This document shows, piece after piece, positions 23,890-34,866 of a stretch of DNA of 64,000 bases. The notes below the pieces were generated by a model that ran no database searches, was not told the DNA's origin, and saw nothing but the letters and a program-made list of their open reading frames with translations. This DNA is from Neostapfia colusana (lineage: Eukaryota > Streptophyta > Magnoliopsida > Poales > Poaceae). Position 1 is the stretch's first letter; each line of letters starts with the position of its first letter. A program made the position numbers and the translations under genes. The stretch is taken from assembly GCA_030760725.1 (NCBI GenBank), contig JASWHV010000002.1:61001900-61065899 (forward strand). The letters are read 5' to 3'.

Positions 23890-24093
23890 GCCGGGGAAGG
23901 GCGGTGGGTCAGTTGTGATCGAGTTTGAGTCTTCTGGGACCGGAATTCGGGCTGAGGGACGCGGTATTCCGATCGGTTAAGATCGCGCGCGCGCGGGAGA
24001 GAGTCCGGGGTCGGCGCGAGCGAGGTTGGGGATGACAGGTGGGTCCCACCTGTCTGTGTGAGAGAGCGCGGGTGCGCGCGGCTGCGGGCTGGC

Positions 24094-24109
24094 GGGGGGG
24101 GGGGGGGGG
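24094..24109. repeat. Run of 16 G
   Basis: Lies in U3 of the right inner LTR, where the other two inner LTRs have 'ggctggcgcggggaagctggg'. Could be true slippage or an assembly weakness. Confidence 0.8.
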
Positions 24110-24315
24110 AAACTGGGCCGGCTGGCGGGTTTCGGCCCACTGGCCGGTTTTTTCCCGTTTTCTCTTTTTCTTTTTCCATTTCTTTTTTGATTTAAGTTTA
24201 ATTTGAATTCCAGTTTGAATTTGAATTTTTGCAAAACATGCAACACGTCCAAAAAATTTTAAATTCCCCTCTGAACATGGTTTAGTGTTTTGAATCAAAA
24301 TTTTGGGGTGTTACA

Positions 24316-24320
24316 GCCGC
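24316..24320. repeat. Target-site duplication GCCGC (right), inner array
   Basis: Direct repeat of 2346-2350; the outer LTR continues from here with 'ttgtgtgccgtctatttt'. Confidence 0.93.
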
Positions 24321-26175
24321 TTGTGTGCCGTCTATTTTAAATCGCACGGTAGAATTAAAACCCGTGCGTACCGGTTCGGCGATCTAATCTCAGCCGTCTA
24401 TTTTAAATCGGACGGTCCACGTCGGCCCCTCATTATAAAGCCGGGATTCTTACGCGCTACCCCCTGGGGATATGGGAAAATACGAGCTAGCCCCGGAAAC
24501 TTCTGATCTAGCCCCTGGAACTTCAGAAATTAATGTAAATTCTATTAAAAATCAGTTTTAGCCCTTGGACTTAATAAAAATTAACTAAACCTCTCTGTTA
24601 TGTGCAACTAGACCCCAGGAAATTTATGAAATAATAAATTAGACCCTGTAGTAGGGTGGATTTACCTTTTTGACCCTATATGATATTAAATTCAGAAAAT
24701 TGAGTATGTGATTAGGATTTAAATTTAAAAAGGTGAGACAAACACATTGTAAATTCAAATTTAAACTCTCCTAGCACTTGGAAAACTTTAGAATGAGTTA
24801 AAAGTAGATTTTAAGCTGAAATGAATATGTCTAATTCATTGTTCACATTTATTAGTTAGGGACACATTTTTAGGATAGGAAATAATTCTGAAAATTGGTA
24901 AAATAAATTTAAATTAGTTCACATCAGAGGAGAAGTTCAAAAATATATCATTTAATATTTTAGATCAGAACCTATTCTATTTAGATGATGTGTCTTACTA
25001 TTTTCATAATAAAGTTCACATTTAGGCATAGAAAATAAATCTGAAAATATAGGAAAATAGGTATGCATAACTAGAAAATGATAAATGAAGTTTCCAAATC
25101 CAAAGATTTCAGTTTAGGATTTGGTAGAAGATCTGAAAACCCATTTGGAGTAGGAAAATACCTTCCATGCAAACTTGGTAGTTAAGAAGTATATTAATTC
25201 TAATTGAAAATTCATATATAGTGTGCAAACAGAAATCTGAAATACAACAGTTAGAAATCATATACATATGTCTAAAAGTGCATGAAGGCTAAAAATCAAC
25301 ACAGCTAGAGTAAACACAACACTTAGAAATGTGAATAACTATCATATGTATGTATGTGTGGAGTGAAAGTGTGAACTATGTCTTATGGATTGTTGTTTTC
25401 TTTTGCTATGTGTGTTGCATGAGTAGAACCTGCCCCAGAGCAAGTTCTTCCCTTCCAAGATCAGGACTATCCATTACCAGAGCAGCAGGAAGAAGGCAAG
25501 TGTCCTTGACCACTTTGATCCTATACTAGGATGTCTAGATAGAATTATTTGCATTGTCAATTGAAATATGACACCCATGCTAGGAAGTTTCCCTAGAATT
25601 GCATTATCTTGTTTCCTTGTAGCTTGGGTTGGGTTTATTTTATTATGTCATTCATTCATATTACTTATGCTTAGCCATGCTTAGAGTGGGATAAGTGGGA
25701 TAGGAGATCATCAACTTGTTTACCTTACTCTTGAATGAGATATTATGAGTTATGTAGAGGTAGGGATCGAGGCAAGTTGGATGATTTGGTTGGTGCTGGG
25801 TGCACGAGACTCGGGTTTGTGTTTAGTACTTGCCTGGATCCTAAGGACCGGTTCATGGAGCATGTAACCTGGCTTTACCGTGCCAACCACATGCTGAGAT
25901 GGGGCAGCTTGGCAAATTAATTAGATTTATTCCCGGCGTAGTATGGGTGTGTTGGATGGTGCGGGGAGTAGGTGTCAGCTGGACTACCATATGAACCGCA
26001 AGGCTCAAGAGGGGGCCACTGCAGCGGGGTTGGAGCCTCTTGTATGCTGTTAGGGGTGAAACCTCAGTGGGCCCACGCTCGTCGGGAATCCCTTTGTAAA
26101 GGCTTCATAGTGATCTCCTGGCTACACACCTGTGAAGTGTGAATGTGGTTCGTGGCCACTGGCATAATGGAGGTT
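24321..26175 (+). repeat. Outer array LTR 1, continuation, 3' truncated
   Basis: Continues the LTR interrupted at 2350 and matches 32070-33931 of LTR 2. It stops within 'ctggcataatggaggttctt' and jumps into orf0, so about the last 720 bases of the LTR, the primer site, the leader and most of orf0 are missing. Confidence 0.92.
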
Positions 26176-26422
26176 CTTCGAGCCAGCTTGAGGGCGAGAG
26201 ACTGAGGCGTTGCTTCGAGCCAGCTTGAGGGCGAGAGAAATAGGAGATGGGAATGAACTGTGTGTCACCGTGAATGATACATGGACTCCGGACTCCCCAG
26301 ATCGCCTAGCGAGCAGGCGTCGCCGCACTTCTCCAACAGCAGCTTCCCCACCCAAAGCGGAGTCAGGGGGCATCCGCAATAACAAAGAAGATCCCGAGGA
26401 GCCAGCTCAGCGATACGAGTAG
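26176..26422 (+). pseudogene. orf0: orf0 3' remnant with a local duplication (outer unit 1)
   Basis: Only the last 70-odd codons remain, from GTTGCTTCGAGCCAGCTT onward (ERGDGNEL type sequence, ending in an acidic tail). The block 'cttcgagccagcttgagggc' occurs twice, near 26177 and 26215, 38 bases apart, at the deletion scar. The H3-like N terminus is lost here. Confidence 0.85.
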
Positions 26423-26730
26423 TGTAGAGTCCTTTCCCTTAGTTTAGCAGGATGTCGAGTAGTCGAGTTGTTACCTTAGTTAATGGTGTTAATGTTTGGT
26501 GTGTGACGTGAGTTGTGGAAGCCATGGGCATTTGTCCACAGCCTCGTCTTCAGGGTGTTTTGCTTTGGTGTGTGAACCCATATGAATTAAGAGTGCATTG
26601 ATGTTCACGTAAGATATGAAATCTCAGAAAATATAAATGAAATAAGGTCTCAAAATTTTAAAGTTTAAACAAGCAAAATTGGTAAGTTAATACGTGATGC
26701 TTTAAATTGACATTTGGTTGATCATGATAG

Positions 26731-27129
26731 ATGGCTGGAAGAGGAAGGGGTCGTGGTGCCAACCCCGCCAACAACAACGATGAGACCGGCAACCCTCATC
26801 TTTCAGGAGGACAAGACAGGGGTGGTCGCAGTGAAGGAGTTGATCCCATCCACCAAATGCTTGAAAATCAGAATCAGCTCATCCAGAGCCTAACTCAAGT
26901 GGTGGCCAACTTGCACCAAGTTCCAGCTCCACCAGCTGCACCACGCCAACCAAGGTTGAGTGAGTTTCTAGGGACTGAACCTCCAAAGTTTGCAAGTTCT
27001 GCTGAACCTCTGGAGGCAGATGATTGGCTAAAGACCATTGAGAGCAAGATGAGGATCATACAATGCCAAGGGTATGAGAGGGTGCTGCTCGCCTCTCACC
27101 AATTGCATGGACCTGCTGCTGATTGGTAG
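26731..27129 (+). pseudogene. gag: Gag N-terminal fragment (outer unit 1)
   Basis: Starts MAGRGRGRGANPANNND and runs to a TAG at 27127-27129 that replaces the second W of DWWT (TGG in the relatives). It holds the proline/glutamine-rich N terminus and the first part of the Gag domain. The remainder continues in the same frame downstream. Confidence 0.88.
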
Positions 27130-29865
27130 ACCACTTACGTGGCCGCCCATCATGACCCTGAGAACATCACTTGGGAAGAGTTCAAGTGTAGCTTCCTCAA
27201 CCATTACATACCAAGGGGTGAACTTAAAAACAAGAGAAAGGAGTTCTTGGTGCTGCAGCAAGGAAACATGACGGTGAGGGAATACCTCACTAAATTCACC
27301 CAACTATCCCGTGATGCACCACGGGACATAGAGACTGATGAGCATAAACAGGACTGCTTTGTGGAAGGACTTACAGCGGAAATGCAGTGTGCAATGTCCT
27401 CCAACGTGTACGAAAGCTTCCAAAAGATGGTGGACAGAGCATTTGTGGTGGAGAGGAAGCTGAAGGCCTTGGAAAATGAAAACAAGAGGAAGGCGGGATG
27501 GTCACACCAAGCCTCGGGTAGCAACACACGCCCACGTCTGATGCAGCAACCCGCAGGGCAGACGAGCCGTGCTGCGGTACCCTACTCAGCACGGAGAGGG
27601 TACAACCCGAACATCAGGCCACCGTCAGCACCAGCACAGCCACAACGTCAGTTTGTACAGCAGCCTCGCCCCACATATCAACCTCGACCAGCAGTACAAA
27701 GACCCCCAAACCAACCCCAAGACAACAAAGGCCAGGCACCTAAGGTTCGGGTGCAATGCTTCAACTGTGGTGAAGTGGGGCACTACGCCCATAAGTGCCC
27801 AAAGAAGAAGCCCGTGCAGCCGCAACATCAGAATGTGATGCGAGGACGGGTGAACCACGTGACCATGGAGGAAGCGCAAGAGGCACCTGACGTGGTAGTT
27901 GGTAAGTTTCCTGCCAATTTACACATTGCAACCCTGTTGTTCGATTCTGGTGCTACCTACTCGTTCATTGCCCAAGGGTTTGTTAAGAAGCATGATTTAG
28001 CAACAACACAAATGAACCATATGCTAGCCGTAAACTCTCCAGAGGGAGAAATAAGGACAAGACAAGTGTGTCCCAAGGTGAATCTAGACATTAATGGGGT
28101 AGTATTTACTGCCAACCTCATAGTGACAGATTCACAAGGGATAGATATTATTTTGGGCATGGATTGGTTAACCAAACAAAAAGGAATCATCCATTGTTCG
28201 ACCAGAACGGTGGAACTAACTCACCCTAGTGGCACAAGAGTAAAGTTCATAACAATACAAGAGCCTAGGAGGGACATTAAATTAAATCAAGTTGAGGTGG
28301 AAGTGGAGGAGATCAGGATCATCAGGGAATATCCAAATGTTTTTCCGGAGGAGTTGCCAGGTATGCCCCCCGATCGTGAAGTGGAATTCGCGATTGAGCT
28401 AGTGCCTGGAACAGCTCCGATATACAAGAGACCTTACCGGATGGACTCTAAACAGCTGGAAGAACTAAAGGAACATTTAAGAGAGTTGACAGAGAAGGGG
28501 TACATTCATCCTAGTTCCTCACCATGGGGAGCTCCAGTGATATTTGTGTCCAAGAAGGACGGAACCCAAAGGTTATGCGTGGACTACCGTGCGTTGAATG
28601 AAGTAACCATCAAGAACAAGTACCCATTACCCCGCATCGAAGACTTGTTTGAACAGTTGAGGGGAGCTTGTGTGTTCTCGAAAATTGATCTCAGGTCGGG
28701 ATACCACCAACTTAAGATAAGGCAAACTGACATTCCAAAGACAGCTTTCGTATCTCGGTACGGACTGTATGAATACACCGTCATGCCTTTCGGGCTAACT
28801 AATGCCCCGGCATACTTCATGTATCTCATGAACAAGGTATTCATGGAATATATGGACAAATTTGTGGTGGTTTTCATTGATGACATTCTCGTCTTTTCCA
28901 AAGATGAAGAAGAACATGAGAGGCATTTAAGGTTGGTGTTGCAAAAACTGAGAGAACACCAACTATATGCCAAGATGAGCAAGTGTGAATTCTGGTTTAA
29001 GAGAGTTCCCTTCTTAGGACATATAACCTCGGAGGGAGGAATCTCCGTAGACCCCGCCAAGATCGAGGATGTACAGAAGTGGAAGACCCCTGAGAACGTT
29101 GGGGAAGTTCGAAGCTTCTTGGGATTGGCTGGGTATTATCGACGGTTTATTGAGAGATTCTCCAAGATCTCGAGACCCCTCACCAAACTGTTGGAGAAAG
29201 GAATCATATTCACATGGACGCCGCAGTGCGAGACGAGTTTTCAAGAGCTAATGAAAAGATTGACAAACGCCCCAGTGCTAGTTATGCCAGATATGCAGAA
29301 GAACTTTTCGGTGTACTGCGATGCCTCTAGAAACGGGTTGGGATGTGTTCTCATGCAAGAGGGGCATGTCGTGGCTTATGCATCCCGGCAGCTCCGGAAA
29401 CACGAGAAGAACTATCCTACACATGACCTAGAGCTAGCTGCAGTGGTACACGCGTTGAAGATTTGGCGGCATTACTTGACGGGGCAAAGGACAAAGATAT
29501 ATACGGACCATAAGAGCTTAAAGTACATTTTCACACAGCCAGATCTCAACCTCAGACAAAGGAGATGGTTAGAGCTGATCAACGACATTGATGTGGGCAT
29601 CAACTATCATCCTGGGAAAGCGAACGTTGTGGCAGATGCTTTAAGCCGGAATGTGCAGGTCAATAGGTTGAGCTTGAAGGACATGGCTACAGAATTGAAG
29701 GAAGAGGTTATAAAACTCAATCTATGTCTGGTGAATAGTGGTGAAGCCATCGCCATGGAAGTGGACTCCACATTAGAGCAAGACATACGCGATGGTCAAA
29801 AGAATGATGGGAAGATACAAGAATCAGAAAACTCATCAAGGATAATAAAGCCCCTGGTTTCATAG
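27130..29865 (+). pseudogene. gag-pol: Gag, protease, RT and RNase H (outer unit 1)
   Basis: About 910 codons open after the gag stop. Order: rest of Gag, zinc knuckle CFNCGEVGHYAHKC, protease LFDSGATYSFI, RT with FIDD in VVFIDDILVFSK, RNase H with VYCDASRNGLG and YTDHKSLKY. It ends where one A is missing near 29821 ('caagaatcagaaaac' against 'caagaaatcagaaaac' in unit 2), which shifts the frame before integrase. RT and RNase H catalytic residues are present. Confidence 0.9.
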
Positions 29866-29882
29866 AGGATGAACAAGGTACG

Positions 29883-30830
29883 GTGTGGCACGGGAAAAGA
29901 ATCTGTGTGCCTGAAGTGAAGGAGATCCGTGAATTGATCTTGAAGGAAGCTCATGATTCTGACTATTCCATTCATCCTGGGAGTACGAAGATGTACCATG
30001 ACCTCAAGAGCAGGTATTGGTGGTATGGCATGAAGCGAGATGTCGCAGAACATGTTGCCCTATGTGACACATGTCAGTTGGTGAAAGCAGAACATCAACG
30101 ACCCGTGGGATTATTGCAACCACTCAAAGTGCCTGAATGGAAATGGGAAGAAGTCGGTATGGATTTCATAGTGGGACTGCCTAGGACCCAATCAGGATAT
30201 GATTCGATATGGGTCATCATCGACAGGCTAACCAAGGTAGCTCATTTCATCCCCGTGAAAGAAAGCTACAACGGATCCAAATTGGCAGAATTGTACATGT
30301 CAAGGATCTTGTGTTTCCATGGAGTGCCAAAGAAGATAGTGTCAGATCGAGGGATGCAGTTCACCTCAAGGTTCTGGCAGAAGTTGCATGAAACCAAGGG
30401 AACTCATCTGAATTTTAGTTCTGCCTATCATCCCCAGACTGACGGACAGACGGAAAGAACCAATCAGATCCTTGAGGATATGCTAAGAGCGTGTGCGCTC
30501 AAGAACAATAGGAGTTGGGATAAGAACTTACCGTATGCGGAGTTCTCCTATAACAACAGCTATCAGGGTAGTATGAAGATGTCACCATTTGAGGCTTTGT
30601 ATGGGAGAAAGTGCAGAACTCCACAATTTTGGAACCAAGCCGGGGGAAGTAAAGTGTTTGGACCCGAGGTACTACAAGAAGCCGAGGCGAAAGTGAGGGA
30701 AATTCGCAACAACCTGAGGATAGCACAGACCCGACAAAAGAGTTATGCCGATGTACGGAGAAGAGAGCTTAGTTTCAACGTGGGGGACTATGTTTATCTC
30801 AAGGTGTCCCCTATTCGAGGACTTCGTTGA
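29883..30830 (+). pseudogene. pol: Integrase zinc finger and full catalytic core (outer unit 1)
   Basis: A 315-codon frame with HHCC finger, MDFIVGLPRTQSGYDS, IVSDRGMQF and TDGQTERTNQ, so all three acidic residues are present and tryptophan is kept after TSRF. It ends at TGA (30828-30830) after SPIRGLR, where the inner copies encode arginine. The same TGA is in outer unit 2. Confidence 0.9.
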
Positions 30831-31198
30831 TTCAAGGTGAAAGGTAAGTTATCACCTCGATACATCGGACCCTTTCAAGTTCTGGAGAGGAAAGGCGAAG
30901 TGGCATATCAACTAGAACTACTGGCTCGCCTATCGAATGTGCATGATGTATTCCATGTGTCACAGCTCAGAAATGTCTAAGGACGCCTGAAGAGATGTTA
31001 CCCATGAATGAGGTTGACGTACGAGAGGATCTGTCTTATGCCGAGAACCCGGTCAAGATTTTGGAGACAATGGAACGCCTCACAAGAATTAAAAGAATTC
31101 GGATGTGCAAGGTGCAGTGGAAGCATCACTCGGGAGAGGAAGCCACATGGGAGCGAGAAGACGAGATTAAGGCACAGTTTCCGGAATTGTTTTCCTAG
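30831..31198 (+). pseudogene. pol: Integrase GPF/Y module and chromodomain (outer unit 1)
   Basis: Continues after the TGA with KLSPRYIGPFQVLER-type sequence, is frameshifted by one lost A near 30968 ('cagctcagaaatg'), then reads MLPMNEVDVREDLSYAE...ILETMERLTRIKRIRMCKVQW to FPELFS and a stop at 31196. The chromodomain itself is uninterrupted. Confidence 0.85.
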
Positions 31199-31222
31199 AA
31201 CCATCAATCTCGAGGACGAGAT

Positions 31223-31242
31223 TTTTTTTAGGGGGGTAGAGC
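31223..31242 (+). other. Polypurine tract
   Basis: TTTTTTTAGGGGGGTAGAGC directly before the LTR start at 31243, preceded by the conserved 'ctcgaggacgag'. Confidence 0.88.
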
Positions 31243-34200
31243 TGTAACACCCCAAAACCTGTTAAGAGGGGAATTTAAATATTTTTGGACGTATTGCATG
31301 TGGTGCAGAAATTCAAATTCAAACTGGAATTCAAATTCAAATCAAAACAGAAAAGAAAAAGAAAAAGAAAAAGAAAAAACAAAACAAAACAAAACCCCGG
31401 CTAGTGGGTCGAAACCCACCAGCCGGCCCACCCGCCCCACGCCAGCCCGCAGCCGTGCGCTCGCCTCTCTCTTTCTCACTGACACGCGGGGCCTGCGGGT
31501 CATCCCCCACCTCTCGCTCGCGCCAACAGCCGGGACTTCTCCTCGCGCCTGAATCCAAACTACCTCGGAATCTCGCGTCCCCCAGCCGAATTCTGGTCCC
31601 GGACGACTCCAACTCGATCACAACCGACACGCCGCCCTCCCCCGTCTATATAAACGCCTGCATCGCCCCGTTTTCCCCACCCGATCGGCTGTTTTTCCTC
31701 CCGGTGAGAACCGAAGCTCCGATCACCGTTTTCTCTCGATCTTTGTTCGGGTTCTCTAATCTAACGCGTCGATCGTGTCCCAGCGCCTCTGGGGAGTCAC
31801 GCAGGTGCAGAAAACTCGGTGGTTTGCGCTCTAGGCACAGCTCCGACGAGCACCGCAGCGGTTCCACCTCGGACCTCGACGCCGACCGCCCTCCAGGGCC
31901 TCCGAGCTCAAGAAAAACCCCGAGGTGAGATCCCCGACCTCCCCTCTATCGTTCTATGCCATGCAATCCCAGTTTTAGGAAGGATAGATGAAGATCCGAA
32001 GTTTTCCGGCGAGATCGCCGCCTCCCGCCGCCGGGCAGAGCGGGCTGGCTCCGGCCAGGGCGACGTGGCTGCTTGTGTGCCGTCTATTTTAAATGGCACG
32101 GTAGAATTAAAACCCTCGCATACCGGTTCGGCGATCTAATCTCAGCCGTCTATTTTAAATCGGACGGTCCACGTCGGCCCCGCATTATAAAGGCCGGGAT
32201 TCTTACGCGCTACCCCCTGTGGATCTCGGAAAATACGAGCTATCCCCGGAAACTTCTGATCTAGCCTCTGGAACTTCAGAAATTCATGTAAATTCAATTA
32301 AAAATCAGTTTTAGCCCCTGGACTTAATAAAAATTAGCTAAACCTCTCTGTTATGTATAGCTAGACCCCTAGAAATTTATGAAATAATAAATTAGACCCT
32401 GTAGTAGGGTGGATTTACCTTTTTGACCCTATATGATATTAAATTCAGAAAATTGAATATGTGATTAGGATTTAAATTTAAAAAGGTGAGACAAGCACAT
32501 TGTAAATTCAAATTTAAACTCTCCTAGCACTTGGAAAACTTTAGAATGAGTTAAAAGTAGATTTTAATCTGAAATGAATCTGTCTAATTGATTGTTCAAA
32601 TTTATTAGTTAGGGACACATTTTTAGGTTAGGAAATAATTCTGAAAATTGGTAAAATAAATTTAAATTAGTTCACATCAGAGGAGAAGTTCAAAAATATA
32701 TTATTTAATATTTTAGATCAGAACCTATTCGGTTTAGATGATGTGTCTTACTATTTTCATAATAAAGTTCACATTTAGGCATAGAAAATAAATCTGAAAA
32801 TATAGGAAAATAGGTATGCATAACTAGAAAATGATAAATGAAGTTTCCAAATCCAAAGATTTCAGTTTAGGATTTGGTAGAAGATCTGAAAACCCATTTG
32901 GAGTAGGAAAATACCTTCCATGCAAACTTGGTAGTTAAGAAGTATATTAATTCTAATTGAAAATTCATATATAGTGTGCAAACAGAAATCTGAAATACAA
33001 AAGTTAGAAATCATATACATATGTCTAAAAGTGCATGAAGGCTAAAAATCAACACAGCTAGAGTAAACACAACACTTAGAAATGTGAATAACTATCATAT
33101 GTATGTATGTGTGGAGTGAAAGTATGAACTACGTCTTATGGATTGTTGTTTTCTTTTGCTATGTGTGTTGGCATGACTAGAACCAGCCCCAGAGCAAGTT
33201 CTTCCCTTCCAAGATCAGGACTATCCATTCCCAGAGCAGCAGGAAGAAGGCAAGTGTCCTTGACCACTTTGATCCTATACTAGGATGTCTATATAGAATT
33301 ATTTGCATTGTCAATTGAAATATGACACCCATGCTAGGAAGTTTCCCTAGAATTGCATTATCTTGTTTCCTTGTAGCTTGGGTTGGGTTTATTTTATTAT
33401 GTCATTCATTCATATTACTTATGCTTAGCAATGCTTAGAATGGGATAAGTGGGATAGGAGATCATCAACTTGTTTACCTTACTCTTGAATGAGATATTAT
33501 GAGTTATGTAGAGGTAGGGATCGAGGCAAGTTGGATGATTTGGTTGGTGCTGGGTGCACGAGACTCGGGTTTGTGTTTAGTACTTGCCTGGATCCTAAGG
33601 ACCGGTTCATGGAGCATGTAACCTGACTTTACCGTGCCAACCACATGCTGAGATGGGGCAGCTTGGCCAATTAATTAGGTGTATCCCCGGCGTAGTATGG
33701 GTGTGTTGGATGGTGCAGTGAGTAGGTGTCAGCTGGACTACCATATGAACCGCAAGGCTCAAGAGGGGGCCACTGCAGCGGGGTTGGAGCCTCTTGTATG
33801 CTGTTAGGGGTGAAACCTCAGTGGGCCCACGCTCGTCGGGAATCCCTTTGTAAAGGCTTCATAGTGATCTCCTGGCTACACACCAGGGAAGTGTGAATGT
33901 GGTTCGTGGCCACTGGCATAATGGAGGTTCTTTTAGTCCACCCGGCAATGGGGGATGAAATCACTACATGTGGGTACAGTGGTGCAAACTCTGCAGAGTC
34001 AAAACTGTCGTGACAGCCATGCTCACGGTCAAGAGCGGCTTAGACTTATTCATGATTAGAGAATGATGACTTTGGAAGTTATGGATGTTAAGCGGGGAGC
34101 TTAACATTGGAAATGATGATATGGTTACTTGATTTTGATGATGGGTTGGGAGATTGGGACCATTTCACCTGTGTAGTTATGTAGGTGCTTAATAAGCTAA

Positions 34201-34649
34201 GGTGATAGGTGTTAATTGCATAGTGCTTTAACCATGAGTTCAACCTATCCTTGTTCTAGTCATGCATGACATAACTTTCCCACACTTGCTGAGTACCAAC
34301 GGTACTCAAACTTGCATATTTGTTGTTTTAAATTGCTGCTCAGGTCAAGGGGATGATGTGGTGTTTAATGATCAAGACTTCGGACCCGAAGAAAGATTCT
34401 AGGTTCATGGAGTCCCCCAGGCAACTCCTGTGACGGAGCCCACAAGAATAATATTCCGCTGCTGTTTTATTTACATATTATGAACTTATTATCGTCCATC
34501 GAGACGTATGCTATGTAAGACTTATTTATATTCGACACCTGGCTTGTAATAAATGATGCTTCACTATTTTTCATCACATGTATGAGAAAATGATCCTGGC
34601 ATACATGTGATATTCACTCGGTTGTTCTTTGGAGAAACCGGGTGTGACA
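31243..34649 (+). repeat. Outer array middle LTR
   Basis: TGTAACACCCC...GGGTGTGACA, 3407 bases, complete, with an internal region on each side. It serves as the intact reference for outer LTRs 1 and 3. It holds only short chance open frames. Confidence 0.94.
31647..31654 (+). promoter_or_regulatory. LTR TATA box
   Basis: TATATAAA in the same context ('cccgtc' before, 'cgcc' after) as at 1915 and 40812. Confidence 0.7.
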
Positions 34650-34653
34650 GAAG

Positions 34654-34666
34654 TGGTATCAGAGCC
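34654..34666 (+). other. Primer binding site, tRNA-iMet type
   Basis: TGGTATCAGAGCC, four bases after the LTR end at 34649. This is the only plus-strand family A primer site left; the one after LTR 1 is deleted. Confidence 0.95.
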
Positions 34667-34866
34667 AAGGTTGCCCATAGGAACGTGGACCTAGATAGAA
34701 ATGGACGTATTAAGGACCCTATTTTTTAAAAAACTATTTTACAAGGTGTGGGTTGAAAAGTGTTATTTAATGGGGTCACTTTCTTCATCTTACCCCAACT
34801 TTTATTCAAAATAGGGTTTTTGTTTAAAATCTTATCTAGCGTAATTTTAAATGCTTTAGGTTTTAG

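Larger units (their letters stand above)
2351..24315 (-). mobile_element. Inner Tekay-like tandem array with three LTRs, nested in an outer LTR
   Basis: Minus-strand array LTR (2351-5786), internal (5787-11601), LTR (11602-15028), internal (15029-20843), LTR (20844-24315), bounded by GCCGC. Same family as the outer array but a different subfamily: its LTR begins, in sense, TGTAACACCCCAAATTTTTA and U3 differs. Each internal region has a primer site, orf0, gag-pol and a polypurine tract. The two internal regions are very similar and share a stop codon in integrase. The second is the best-preserved coding copy in the window. Confidence 0.93.
20844..24315 (-). repeat. Inner array right LTR
   Basis: TGTCACACCC...GGGGTGTTACA, 3472 bases, flanked outside by GCCGC. 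The left 2 kb matches the left LTR. From about 22918 it differs from both other LTRs: it lacks 'tatactaatta', reads 'cagattcaattctgtcc', and has a 16-G run. Confidence 0.93.

Noticed and set aside
25735..25920. A 61-codon frame in the outer LTR (also 42177-42362)
   Set aside because: It is interrupted by a stop in the intact middle LTR and has no recognisable features.
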